Shown here one piece after another: positions 16,193-24,234 of a DNA stretch of 64,000 nt. The position numbers were made by a program, and so were the translations under genes. The stretch covers positions 248,001-312,000 of the forward strand of contig JANPBU010000035.1 in assembly GCA_031430595.1 (NCBI GenBank), written 5' to 3'. A model generated the notes under the pieces. That model saw only the letters and a list, made by a program, of their open reading frames with translations. It ran no database searches and was not told the origin of the DNA. Each line of letters opens with the position of its first letter. The stretch's first letter is position 1. Origin of the DNA: JANNBN01 sp031430595 (GTDB taxonomy: Bacteria; Actinomycetota; Acidimicrobiia; Acidimicrobiales; JANYDT01).

Positions 16193-17551
16193 TCAGTCGC
16201 GCTGATGATCACGCCTCCGCGAAACCGATGAGCGAGACCCGAGGGCAACCCCTGGAATCTCTGCAACCACCGAGGCACCGACCGTGTCAACGGACGATAA
16301 AGGGACGATCGTCGAATCTCCATGGTCAAGCTTGTAACGCCACCCTGGCACCAGTCGTGATCCGATCAGCACTATTGCAAACATCACAAAGGATACACTC
16401 GAAAGTGCGCGTACTATTCCGACTGAGTCAGCAAGACGGCCAACCGCAGCGAGACCTATTCCATACGACAGGCCCATTGAACCGAAGTACCAAGAAAGCA
16501 CTCGCCCACGGTGGGCCGTTGGAGCATCACGTTGAACTACTCCCCCAAACAAGCTCGCCAACATCGAAGTAGCCCCGCCAACTAACGCAATCATTGGAAC
16601 AGCCGTGAGAAAACTTGGGCTCAACGCATATACAGCGGCGGTAACTGTTGCAAACAGCAGACCGTAAAGAATCAGCTGCGAGCGCCTTGCTCGCAACATC
16701 AATTGCGCAACTAACAACGACCCGACAACGGCCCCAAAGCCCTGGGCCGACATCAACACACCAACTGTTCGTCGTAAAGAAGGGTCAGATACGACCGAAC
16801 TGTTCAGTAAATCTTTGGCTTTCACCGGAACCGTTCCCATGAAGGTGACGTAGGTGAGATGCATCAGCGCCAAAACACACACCGACAACACGACAGCCGG
16901 TGCTCGGAAAAGATTTCGGGCCCCATCGGCAAGTTCAGATGGAATCGATTCATCTATGCGCGCTTCGGGTAAAAACGAACGTCGCATATTCCACACGGCA
17001 ATCCACAACACTGCAAAGCTGGCGGCATTGGCACCAATGGACAATGCCGCCCCGATTGGGCTAAGTATCCATGCCAGCACCGGCCCAAATATTCGCCCAG
17101 TATTCCATGCCGTAATGCCAAGCGCGACTGCAGCTGTGAGTTCAGTTTTCGGCACCAGATCGGGCAATACGGCCTGAAGCGCCGGTTGACCAATCGAACC
17201 AGCCGCCGCCTGGATCAGAACAAGCAATCCGAGAACCCAGGCCCTACGCTCACCCGTCGCGATCACAATCGACAACAACCCTGTTGCGATGACCTGCACC
17301 GCGAGTGATCGTAGAAATAATTGCCGACGATCAATTCGATCGGCGAGCACTCCGCCGAGAGGAGAGCACACAGCTTGAGGCACAAATGTTGCCCCGTAAA
17401 CCATGGCCGTCGCCATCGCCGACGACCCAGAACCGGTCAGTAGGGCGCCGATCGTAGCTAGCTGTATCCATGTGCCAATGTCAGAAATTGCACCGGCAGA
17501 CCACAACAACCGAAATGCCCGGTGTCGCAATGGGGCAAGATTGGCAGGCAC
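16193..17551 (-). CDS. MFS transporter
   Basis: A 452-aa, about 12-helix major facilitator protein of the EntS-like (MFS_3) type. The N-terminus reads PLRHRAFRLLWSAGAISDIGTWI, and the loop between helices 2 and 3 has GGVLADRIDRRQL. A second cytoplasmic loop motif is visible near DAPTAHRGRVLSW. It is probably an exporter of a small molecule. The start is a GTG at 17551, 42 bp after the cyclase gene. It is the last gene of the run that starts with marR-mftB-mftC, so export of a product of that locus is possible but unproven. Confidence 0.87.
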   Translation of the reverse strand: MPANLAPLRHRAFRLLWSAGAISDIGTWIQLATIGALLTGSGSSAMATAMVYGATFVPQAVCSPLGGVLADRIDRRQLFLRSLAVQVIATGLLSIVIATGERRAWVLGLLVLIQAAAGSIGQPALQAVLPDLVPKTELTAAVALGITAWNTGRIFGPVLAWILSPIGAALSIGANAASFAVLWIAVWNMRRSFLPEARIDESIPSELADGARNLFRAPAVVLSVCVLALMHLTYVTFMGTVPVKAKDLLNSSVVSDPSLRRTVGVLMSAQGFGAVVGSLLVAQLMLRARRSQLILYGLLFATVTAAVYALSPSFLTAVPMIALVGGATSMLASLFGGVVQRDAPTAHRGRVLSWYFGSMGLSYGIGLAAVGRLADSVGIVRALSSVSFVMFAIVLIGSRLVPGWRYKLDHGDSTIVPLSSVDTVGASVVAEIPGVALGSRSSVSRRRDHQRD

Positions 17552-17593
17552 AGTTACACAACGTTAGGCGCTCTGAGATATTGTTACGCGCAC

Positions 17594-18646
17594 TTACACC
17601 ACATTCGGTGCGACCAAAATGAAAACTGGAATAGTCCCAATTCCTTTGAACCGTCGGTCTCCGACGCCAAAGTGATTGATGGTCGTTACCCGGTCAGCAG
17701 CTTCTGCCGACATCATCACTTCACCTACGGGGGCAGCATCGCACAGTCGAGATGCTCGATTCACCGTCGGGCCGTAGATGTCGCCGCGAGATCGAATCAC
17801 CGCACCCCAAGCCACACCGGCACGGGCTGGGGGCACGCCATCCTTGCCAGCCAGGTTGATCAGGCTGAGACAGATGACCGCTGCTTCATTGGCGGTTGGC
17901 GCAGTGAACATGGCTCCGTCTCCGAGCATCTTCACGACCCTTCCACCGTTACGAACGATCTCGTCATAGGCGACTGCTTCGTATCGAGCTACCAGCGACG
18001 CGATTCCTTCACTATCGAGAAATTCCATGGTCTCTGTCATTCCGACAAGGTCAACAAACCCAACAGCCATTTCGGTAGCGGCACCTGCTGGTAGGTCAGA
18101 GTGCATCAAACGGTTAGCTCGTTCTCGGCGAAGTGCCCCGGCCAACTCATGTCGCAGAACGTGTGTCAACATACCAACCAGGCCAGCCGGCGTATTCTCA
18201 GCTAGGGCTGCATCGGCGACAAGCAACGGATCTGCGCCCGAATCGAGTACGCCTCCCACACCTTCACCGAATGCTGCTGCGATTGAATCAGCCAGTTTCT
18301 CCATGGCACTTGCCGAGGTTCGCACCGAGTCAAGAGCGGCGTTCAAACTTTGACCTTGCACGCCTTCGAAGAGTCGGCGAATTGCGGTGACGTCGTCGTC
18401 GGTACCAATGAGTTCGTCGGGTTCAGCATCGGAAAAGCCGAGCGCCCGCCTTACCCGAATAACCACAGCTTCAGTTTGGGCCACTCGGTCAGCGAGTTCG
18501 CGGGTGGTGTAAATCGTTGCACCGCCTCGAAAGAGATTTTCCAAAACGACAAACGGCAGTGTGCCGTCGACGGTCGCACGCTCAATTTCAGCCTCGGGCA
18601 CCCCATTCTCTTTGAGAAACTGTAGAGCGTTCTGTCCAGCTGTCAT
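17594..18646 (-). CDS. Class III adenylate/guanylate cyclase
   Basis: A 350-aa protein with a C-terminal class III cyclase domain. Metal-binding Asp candidates are in VGFVDLVG and in VKMLGDGAMF, and the transition-state Asn-Arg pair is in TVNRASRL. The N-terminal 180 residues are mostly helical with no membrane segment and may be an inhibitory or sensory domain, as in soluble actinobacterial cyclases. The gene starts 26 bp after the second OYE gene and is likely cotranscribed with the mftB/mftC genes. A link between cyclic nucleotide signalling and mycofactocin would be inference. Confidence 0.9.
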   Translation of the reverse strand: MTAGQNALQFLKENGVPEAEIERATVDGTLPFVVLENLFRGGATIYTTRELADRVAQTEAVVIRVRRALGFSDAEPDELIGTDDDVTAIRRLFEGVQGQSLNAALDSVRTSASAMEKLADSIAAAFGEGVGGVLDSGADPLLVADAALAENTPAGLVGMLTHVLRHELAGALRRERANRLMHSDLPAGAATEMAVGFVDLVGMTETMEFLDSEGIASLVARYEAVAYDEIVRNGGRVVKMLGDGAMFTAPTANEAAVICLSLINLAGKDGVPPARAGVAWGAVIRSRGDIYGPTVNRASRLCDAAPVGEVMMSAEAADRVTTINHFGVGDRRFKGIGTIPVFILVAPNVV

Positions 18647-18672
18647 CAGACCCCAATGTTCGTTTTTGGAGG

Positions 18673-20652
18673 TTACGTCTGTCGACGTGGCAAGGCAAAC
18701 GCAGCGCGACGAGCTTCAAGAACAGCTTCGAGAACCGTTCTCGGTGCAACCCGGTCGCCGATCTGAATCAAACGTTCGTGCGAGTCAAGGGTGAGATCCG
18801 GAACACGGTGCCCGCACAGCACGACTGCCGTTGCCGGGATCACCGATTGCAGGCCGCTAAATCGATCTTCCACGGTGACGCTACCCACACTGATCTTGCG
18901 CAAGATAACGCGTTTCACCAGTACGATCCCGCTGCCGTGCAAGCGCCCCTGCGACGGCGCAAGGTCACCGCTGAGCGCCAACTTTTCGCCGACCAGCAGA
19001 TCTGGCGTTACCAAGGTCGTTGAAACACCTTCGCTGGAAAGGGTCTCAGCGATCGAGATTGCGATTGGTCCGCCGATTGGGTCGTGAACTATCACGCCAT
19101 AGCTTGTCTCGGCACTCTTAACCTGCTTTACGAATGCATCAACATCGGCAAGTACATCAATCGACTCAACGACCAGGGTTCCCGGATCAACAGCGCATGG
19201 CAATTGGGCTGCAACTGAACCAGTTGCAATCACTATCGAACCCTTCAACTCGACTAGTTGCGTTTCAGTCAACTGGGCCAGTGGATGAAGCTCCACCCCA
19301 AGCAATCGACATTCCGCTTCTAGCCAATCAGCAAACGCAGCCAAGCGAGATCGACCCAACCCATTTGCAGCCAGGCGAAGCGTTCCGCCGAACAAAGCCG
19401 AGCGCTCGAACACCTTCACCGTGTGACCGAGCAATGCCGCGACACGGGCGACTTCGAGACCCGCGATACCACCACCAACAATTGAAACTTCGTGACCTGT
19501 GGAACGTGGACTTTCAAAGGCGGTAGGCTCACTTGCATCATCGAGTTCATGACCGGTTCGCGGGTCAACCACACAGGTGATCACCGGATTACGATTGTCA
19601 CGAACCTTGCACGTTTGGTTACAAAGAATGCATGGTCGTATGCGCGCTGACCGACCGACGCGAAGCTTCGCAACAAGATCGGCATCGGCTAACTGTGCCC
19701 GAGTCATTTCAACGGCATCGGCGGCACCGTCGCTGAGTACCCACTCAGCCTGCCCCCAATCAACGATCGAGCCTTGGGCGACGACAGGTGTCGAAAAGCC
19801 AGCAGCCCTTAGGGCGACCCGAACACCACGAGCAAGATCGATACCAAAGCCGGGTTCAGCGTGACCGTCTGGTCGCGTGAGTGCCGCTGAATAGATCGAC
19901 CCTCGCACCACAGTAATGAGATCAACAAATGGGGCAAGGTCAACCGCTAGAGCGGCCCCGACGTCAGGCACGATACCGGCCCACGGCGCGAGTTCATCAA
20001 CCGAAATTCGCAATGCAACAATCGAATCACCAGCTGCCACCCGAACCGACGAAAGAACTTCGCGGGCAAACTTCATCCGGTCGATACCATATTCGTCAGT
20101 ACGCATATTAGTAAGGCCCGACATGAACTGGCGAACTAGCGAAAACTGGCCTGCGTTGATCTCTACCCCATGAAGGCCAGAAGCGACAGCTAGTCGGGTT
20201 GCCGACACAAAGCCCTCGAACACCGCATTGATATCTGCAGTTTCCATCACTTTCGGAACCTCGCGGGTTGCCACCTCGGGAACCGCTGAAGGTGCCCACA
20301 TCTCTCGTTGACTCCAGTGGGATCCGCCTTGCCCTCCAGAATGGCCAAGAGCCGCCAACAGCACCGGGCTGGTTCCGGTTGAAGCGACAGCCCGAACGAT
20401 AGAGGCCCAACCTTCACCGCATTGCGAGGCTAGGGGCGATCGTTCGTACGGCCAATCTGACGGGTGAACCGCTGCTTCTTCGGTGACGATGATTCCGGCC
20501 CCACCTGTAGACCTACGCGAATAGTATGCGTCATGACGAATCGAAAACTGCCGACCATTGCCGAGGTTCGTCTCATGTGGACCGAACATCACTCGCGATG
20601 GGGCGATCACGCCGGTGCGACCCAACGAAAGCGAATTCGTCAGTAACTGCAT
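18673..20652 (-). CDS. FadH/Old Yellow Enzyme-type oxidoreductase 2, mycofactocin-associated
   Basis: About 659 aa, with the same layout as the protein at 11060-13027: FMN barrel, iron-sulfur cysteines (CILCNQTC...TC) and a C-terminal FAD/NAD(P)H domain (VSIVGGGIAGLEVARVAALLGHTVKVFERS). It is more divergent: the barrel carries NMRTDEYGIDRMK, where the paralogue has the usual YGGSLENR, so substrate handling should differ. It resembles the family annotated as mycofactocin system FadH/OYE oxidoreductase 2. The ATG at 20652 (or GTG at 20655) follows the DUF4272 stop by about 10 bp. Confidence 0.87.
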   Translation of the reverse strand: MQLLTNSLSLGRTGVIAPSRVMFGPHETNLGNGRQFSIRHDAYYSRRSTGGAGIIVTEEAAVHPSDWPYERSPLASQCGEGWASIVRAVASTGTSPVLLAALGHSGGQGGSHWSQREMWAPSAVPEVATREVPKVMETADINAVFEGFVSATRLAVASGLHGVEINAGQFSLVRQFMSGLTNMRTDEYGIDRMKFAREVLSSVRVAAGDSIVALRISVDELAPWAGIVPDVGAALAVDLAPFVDLITVVRGSIYSAALTRPDGHAEPGFGIDLARGVRVALRAAGFSTPVVAQGSIVDWGQAEWVLSDGAADAVEMTRAQLADADLVAKLRVGRSARIRPCILCNQTCKVRDNRNPVITCVVDPRTGHELDDASEPTAFESPRSTGHEVSIVGGGIAGLEVARVAALLGHTVKVFERSALFGGTLRLAANGLGRSRLAAFADWLEAECRLLGVELHPLAQLTETQLVELKGSIVIATGSVAAQLPCAVDPGTLVVESIDVLADVDAFVKQVKSAETSYGVIVHDPIGGPIAISIAETLSSEGVSTTLVTPDLLVGEKLALSGDLAPSQGRLHGSGIVLVKRVILRKISVGSVTVEDRFSGLQSVIPATAVVLCGHRVPDLTLDSHERLIQIGDRVAPRTVLEAVLEARRAAFALPRRQT

Positions 20653-20662
20653 CACAACTGCA

Positions 20663-21343
20663 TCAGCAGGGGATGCCGAGTTCGGCAAAAGCACGGGAAC
20701 GTTCGATAACAACGCCGCGTTCGACGCCACTAGTCAAGGCTGAACAGCAGCGAGAAACGTCGGCAAGGTCGAGAAGGTCTTTTGCGGCTCGCACCGACAA
20801 GCCGGAAGGATCGGCAGTGGCGACATCTCGTATGCACACCTCTGAAATCTTGGCCGAATCGACAACCATGTCGGGGAACCCGACATGGCGAACTAATCCA
20901 AGTGACCATTCGAGAATTGACGCTCGTTCAAAACACCATGCAAACTGAATAAGTTGCTCGCCGGTCGGCTCAACTTCAAGAATGAAATCGTGCTCTGCCA
21001 ACGTGAGATGGTCCCACACTCCATATGCGTCGGCGAAGGCAAACGCCTCAAGTTGGGTAATGCCCTGGCCTCGTAATGCCACCAGCGTGAGGGCAAGTAT
21101 TCGAAAACGAATCGTTGCAACCCCGACAATGTTCGCATCGTCGGCGAGTACCACCGGAACCGATGAGGTATCAACCGGTTGACCCCATAACGAGAGATAA
21201 GCGTCGGTACGTTTGCGACGACGTGCTGATTCACTGACCGACGCCGCAGGGCCTGTCTCTTCTAAGCCTGTCCCTTCTAAGCCTGACTCTTCCGGCATTT
21301 GTTGTTCCGGCATTGGTTTTTCCGGCATTGCCTGTTCAGCCAC
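20663..21343 (-). CDS. DUF4272-like protein
   Basis: About 226 aa. The first 40 residues are a low-complexity Met-Pro-Glu/Gly-Leu-Glu repeat (MPEKPMPEQQMPEE) arising from degenerate DNA repeats at 21255-21335. The rest, from about RRRKRTDAYLSLWG onwards, resembles DUF4272 (LTLAEHDFI...FAWCFERASILEWSLGLV). The function of that domain is unknown. GTG at 21343 overlaps the mftC stop; TTG at 21352 is an alternative. Its position between mftC and an OYE gene, with overlaps on both sides, ties it to the mycofactocin operon. Confidence 0.78.
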   Translation of the reverse strand: MAEQAMPEKPMPEQQMPEESGLEGTGLEETGPAASVSESARRRKRTDAYLSLWGQPVDTSSVPVVLADDANIVGVATIRFRILALTLVALRGQGITQLEAFAFADAYGVWDHLTLAEHDFILEVEPTGEQLIQFAWCFERASILEWSLGLVRHVGFPDMVVDSAKISEVCIRDVATADPSGLSVRAAKDLLDLADVSRCCSALTSGVERGVVIERSRAFAELGIPC

Positions 21344-22460
21344 GACGACCAATGGTCACCGAAACCGGCTTCGAATGACCGGGGCCAGGGGTGGGCTTCA
21401 ACGGGTCAACACCGGCAGCGGCCAGGCGGGCCAACTCCTCGTCGGCGTTACCCCAAACGCACTCAGGGTCGGGGCCATCGAGCGGTAACCCCGTGAAAAA
21501 CTTGGCGGCCATGCAGCCACCCTGGCAGGCATCAAAGGAACCACACGATGCGCAGGCACCCGGGCTTTGCGGTTCACGTAACGAGGTGAACAAATCAGAA
21601 GACGACCACACTTCATCGAACCCGCCAGCGTCGAGCACGTTGCCGGCTTTGAATTCATCGTGCAACACGAAAGGACATGCGTACACGTCGCCGATTGGGT
21701 CGATCAAACACACAATTCGGCCAGCGCCACAAAGATTCAAACCGGGCAGGCTTTCACCAAGAGCCGAGAGATGAAAGAACGAGTCGCCGGTGAGAATATG
21801 CGGTCGAGCTACTAACCACTTATACAAAAGTCGTTGATCAGCTTGGGTTGGGTGAAGCTGTTCCCACGAGTCTGCACCGCGACCGGCGGGACGTAACCGA
21901 GTGAGACGAAGTTCTGCGCTGTACTTGTTGGCCAACGATTCGAACGCATCGAGTTGCTGAACATTTTGACGGGTAACGACCACACTGATCTTGAACTGAC
22001 CAAACCCCGCAGCCGCAAGATTATCCATGGCCTGAATCGCCGTGTCGAACGACCCCGCACCTCGTACCGCATCGTTAGTTTCGGCGTCGGCACCGTCAAG
22101 AGAAATCTGAATATCGATGTAATCAGACCCGGTGAGACGAACCGCTGTATCCATATCGATTCGTGAGCCGTTCGTCGAGAACTTAACCCCGACACCGCTC
22201 GCGACGGCATGATCAATGATGTTAAAAAAGTCAGACCGAATCGTGGGCTCGCCGCCACCGATGTTCACATAGAACACCTGCATGCGTGCGAGTTCATCAA
22301 TCACGGCCAAGCACTGCTCGGTAGAAAGCTCGGCCGGGTCACGGCGCCCGGAAGACGATAGGCAGTGGATGCAGGCGAGATTGCAGGCATAGGTGAGTTC
22401 CCATGTCAGACATATCGGTGCATCGAGGCCACGTTTAAGTTGTTCAACGAGGGGCGGCAT
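21336..22460 (-). CDS. mftC: MftC, mycofactocin radical SAM maturase
   Basis: A 374-aa radical SAM/SPASM enzyme. The SAM cluster is Cys26, Cys30 and Cys33 (CNLACIHC), followed by the MftC signature LSSSGRRDP and the GGGEPT motif. The C-terminal SPASM region has CGAGRIVC, DVYACPF, CASCGSFDACQGGC and a late Cys near DPEC. MftC decarboxylates the C-terminal Tyr of MftA and then cross-links it to the neighbouring Val. It starts three bases after the mftB stop, with which it must be co-translated. mftA itself is not adjacent; it lies at 40554. Confidence 0.96.
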   Translation of the reverse strand: MPPLVEQLKRGLDAPICLTWELTYACNLACIHCLSSSGRRDPAELSTEQCLAVIDELARMQVFYVNIGGGEPTIRSDFFNIIDHAVASGVGVKFSTNGSRIDMDTAVRLTGSDYIDIQISLDGADAETNDAVRGAGSFDTAIQAMDNLAAAGFGQFKISVVVTRQNVQQLDAFESLANKYSAELRLTRLRPAGRGADSWEQLHPTQADQRLLYKWLVARPHILTGDSFFHLSALGESLPGLNLCGAGRIVCLIDPIGDVYACPFVLHDEFKAGNVLDAGGFDEVWSSSDLFTSLREPQSPGACASCGSFDACQGGCMAAKFFTGLPLDGPDPECVWGNADEELARLAAAGVDPLKPTPGPGHSKPVSVTIGRRG

Positions 22461-22463
22461 GTA

Positions 22464-22751
22464 CTAGTCCTCCTGCAACTCAAGCATGTCTGAACGCAGC
22501 ATCGAAGAGAACGCTTCAACGTAGCGGGCCCGCGTGGGTTCGACCAAGCCAGCTGCATCGAGTGCAGCATCGATTGAACCGTGCGAACTTATGTCTTCAA
22601 TAACAGCAACGAGTTGCTTCGACTTGAGGAACACGAGTTTGCGGTTGCCGTAGTGGTACACCAAGGCACCAAACGGTTCAGGCCTCACCGCAACGCTCGC
22701 GTGAACCCGATACTTGCGATCTGTTTGCACCTGTTGCACTGCTTGCTTCAT
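22464..22751 (-). CDS. mftB: MftB, mycofactocin peptide chaperone (PqqD-like)
   Basis: A 95-aa PqqD-like RiPP recognition element. The residues RKYRVHASVAVRPEPFGALVYHYGNRKLVFL form the beta-hairpin that grips the leader peptide, followed by a helical tail ending SSMLRSDMLELQED. MftB binds MftA and delivers it to MftC. It sits directly upstream of mftC. In most known loci the 5' neighbour is mftA, but here only 67 bp separate mftB from a marR gene and no MftA-like peptide is encoded there. Confidence 0.95.
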   Translation of the reverse strand: MKQAVQQVQTDRKYRVHASVAVRPEPFGALVYHYGNRKLVFLKSKQLVAVIEDISSHGSIDAALDAAGLVEPTRARYVEAFSSMLRSDMLELQED

Positions 22752-22818
22752 CGCTTCGAAACTTACCTGCTAAAAACTGGCAAGGTAAAAATGGGCAAGG
22801 TAAGAACAACTTCGTGAA

Positions 22819-23364
22819 TCAGACGGATCGAGTCGGCTCTGGCGGTTGATGCATCGGCGAATGGTGAGCAATCAGCTTTTCAAGGATCTTGTTGAGTACG
22901 TCTTGCTCGTTCGCTGACAAACACTCAACAAATCGTTGTTGCGATTTGGTTTGAGCGTCGAGGGCCTCAACGGCGGTATCGATACCCTTCTGCGTGATTG
23001 TCACTATGACGCGACGACGGTTCAGTGGGTCAGGCGCCCGAGTAATCATGGCGACACGCTCAAGGCTTGACAACAGACTTGAAATCGTTGGGGGCGCTAC
23101 ATCGAGAAGCCGAGAAAGTGCCCCTGGGTCGGTGGCACCCATGAGGTGTAGGCCCCAGAGCACACGCAACGCAGACCACGTTTGCTGACGGGGTCGATAT
23201 ACCTCGGCTTCGACCGAGCTTTCTGCAAGTGCGGCGGCACGGCCAAGACGCCAAACAGAGAGTGGCCCGTTAGCGTCGGTTCCTTCGAGATGCCCGGCGA
23301 ACATCTCTGAAACGCGCTCGTAATAGGTGCGAATGTCGTGTTTTGTTTGAGATATGTCGCCCAT
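22819..23364 (-). CDS. MarR-family transcriptional regulator
   Basis: About 181 aa with a winged-helix MarR core: ALRVLWGLHL, DPGALSRLLDVAPPTISSLLSSLERVAMI (recognition helix region) and DPLNRRRVIVTITQKG (wing). The ATG at 23364 is chosen (AGAAAGACGG upstream); a GTG at 23388 would add 8 residues. As the first gene of the mftB-mftC operon it is the obvious candidate regulator. Typical mycofactocin loci carry a TetR-type regulator in this place, so this would be a replacement (inference). Confidence 0.88.
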   Translation of the reverse strand: MGDISQTKHDIRTYYERVSEMFAGHLEGTDANGPLSVWRLGRAAALAESSVEAEVYRPRQQTWSALRVLWGLHLMGATDPGALSRLLDVAPPTISSLLSSLERVAMITRAPDPLNRRRVIVTITQKGIDTAVEALDAQTKSQQRFVECLSANEQDVLNKILEKLIAHHSPMHQPPEPTRSV

Positions 23365-23461
23365 GTGTCCGTCTTTCTCGTTATCCACGCCCGAAGTGGT
23401 GCGTGGAAAATGCTGAGAATTACCCTTGGCTAAAGAATAGCTTGCCGAATCAAACTACGAA

Positions 23462-23484
23462 GGAAACACTCACATTTTGTTTCC
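23462..23484. promoter_or_regulatory. Short inverted repeat upstream of the marR gene
   Basis: GGAAACA at 23462-23468 and TGTTTCC at 23478-23484 form 7-bp arms around a 9-bp AT-rich spacer, about 100 bp upstream of marR and just past the RDD gene stop. It could be an operator for the MarR protein or part of a terminator. Confidence 0.35.
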
Positions 23485-23496
23485 ATGGGGATTTGT

Positions 23497-24234
23497 TCAC
23501 CTGAGTGTTTTCGCCGCAACTATCCATTCCAAAGCAGTTTCCGGCGGCAACCCATGAGGAAGCCCAGCAACGCGCGGCACGATTGCCGTCGCAAACTGCA
23601 TTCCGATTTGGTACCGCACCATTGGTTCAAGGGTCCATCGTCGAGCCAAGAAAGCTTGAATCGACGCAATATCGGACGGGGAAAGCGCCGAAACATCAAT
23701 CAACGTGAGGGCTTGAGGCATGACTTGATAGCCCTGGTTTGCTTGCCCAAAGCCCGGCAACTGAGGCGGCACGTGCATTTTCTTTTTGAGCCGGATGACG
23801 ACGGTCGATGCCGCAAGGTCACCCAACCGCTGGTGTTTCGGGGTTGCGGCAACCGAAATGATTCCCACGAGCCCGAGGGTTAACGGCCCATCGATCAGGC
23901 GCAAAAGGTTTCGGATCAGACTTGCCATGAACCCAACGCCAGAACCGTTCGACATCCGCACTTGCAGGCCAAGCACCCGTTTCCCCGGTGAGCGACCGTC
24001 GCCCCATAGATCGAATACCGTGGGGTATCCGAATAAAACGATGAATACCCCAATGACGCTAAACGCCATTCCAATATTTCCGAGACTGATAGGGATAAGC
24101 AGCACGATGACAATCACGGCTTGGATCAATACGTCGATGAACGTTGCGGCGAGTCGCGAACCGGCGTCAGCCAACGAATACTCAACAACAACACCTTCCG
24201 GTGTCACTAACGCCATACGATCATCAAGGTCCAC
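23497..24234 (-). CDS. RDD-family membrane protein
   Basis: A 245-aa protein with an RDD domain: Arg-Ala/Asp motif near GSRLAATFIDVLIQA, GDGRSPGKRVLGLQV, then RNLLRLID and a closing QRLGDLAASTVV. About three to four membrane helices are seen, with a soluble C-terminal part of about 85 residues. The function of RDD proteins is not settled; some act in ion transport. The start is a GTG at 24234, or an ATG at 24216. It is back-to-back with the SpoIIM gene, whose ATG begins at 24235. Confidence 0.88.
   Translation of the reverse strand: MDLDDRMALVTPEGVVVEYSLADAGSRLAATFIDVLIQAVIVIVLLIPISLGNIGMAFSVIGVFIVLFGYPTVFDLWGDGRSPGKRVLGLQVRMSNGSGVGFMASLIRNLLRLIDGPLTLGLVGIISVAATPKHQRLGDLAASTVVIRLKKKMHVPPQLPGFGQANQGYQVMPQALTLIDVSALSPSDIASIQAFLARRWTLEPMVRYQIGMQFATAIVPRVAGLPHGLPPETALEWIVAAKTLR

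Noticed and set aside
22752..22818. A possible mftA in the gap between mftB and the marR gene
   Set aside because: The 67-bp gap is too short for a leader peptide ending in the Gly-Val-Tyr motif, and no frame there carries IDGMCGVY.
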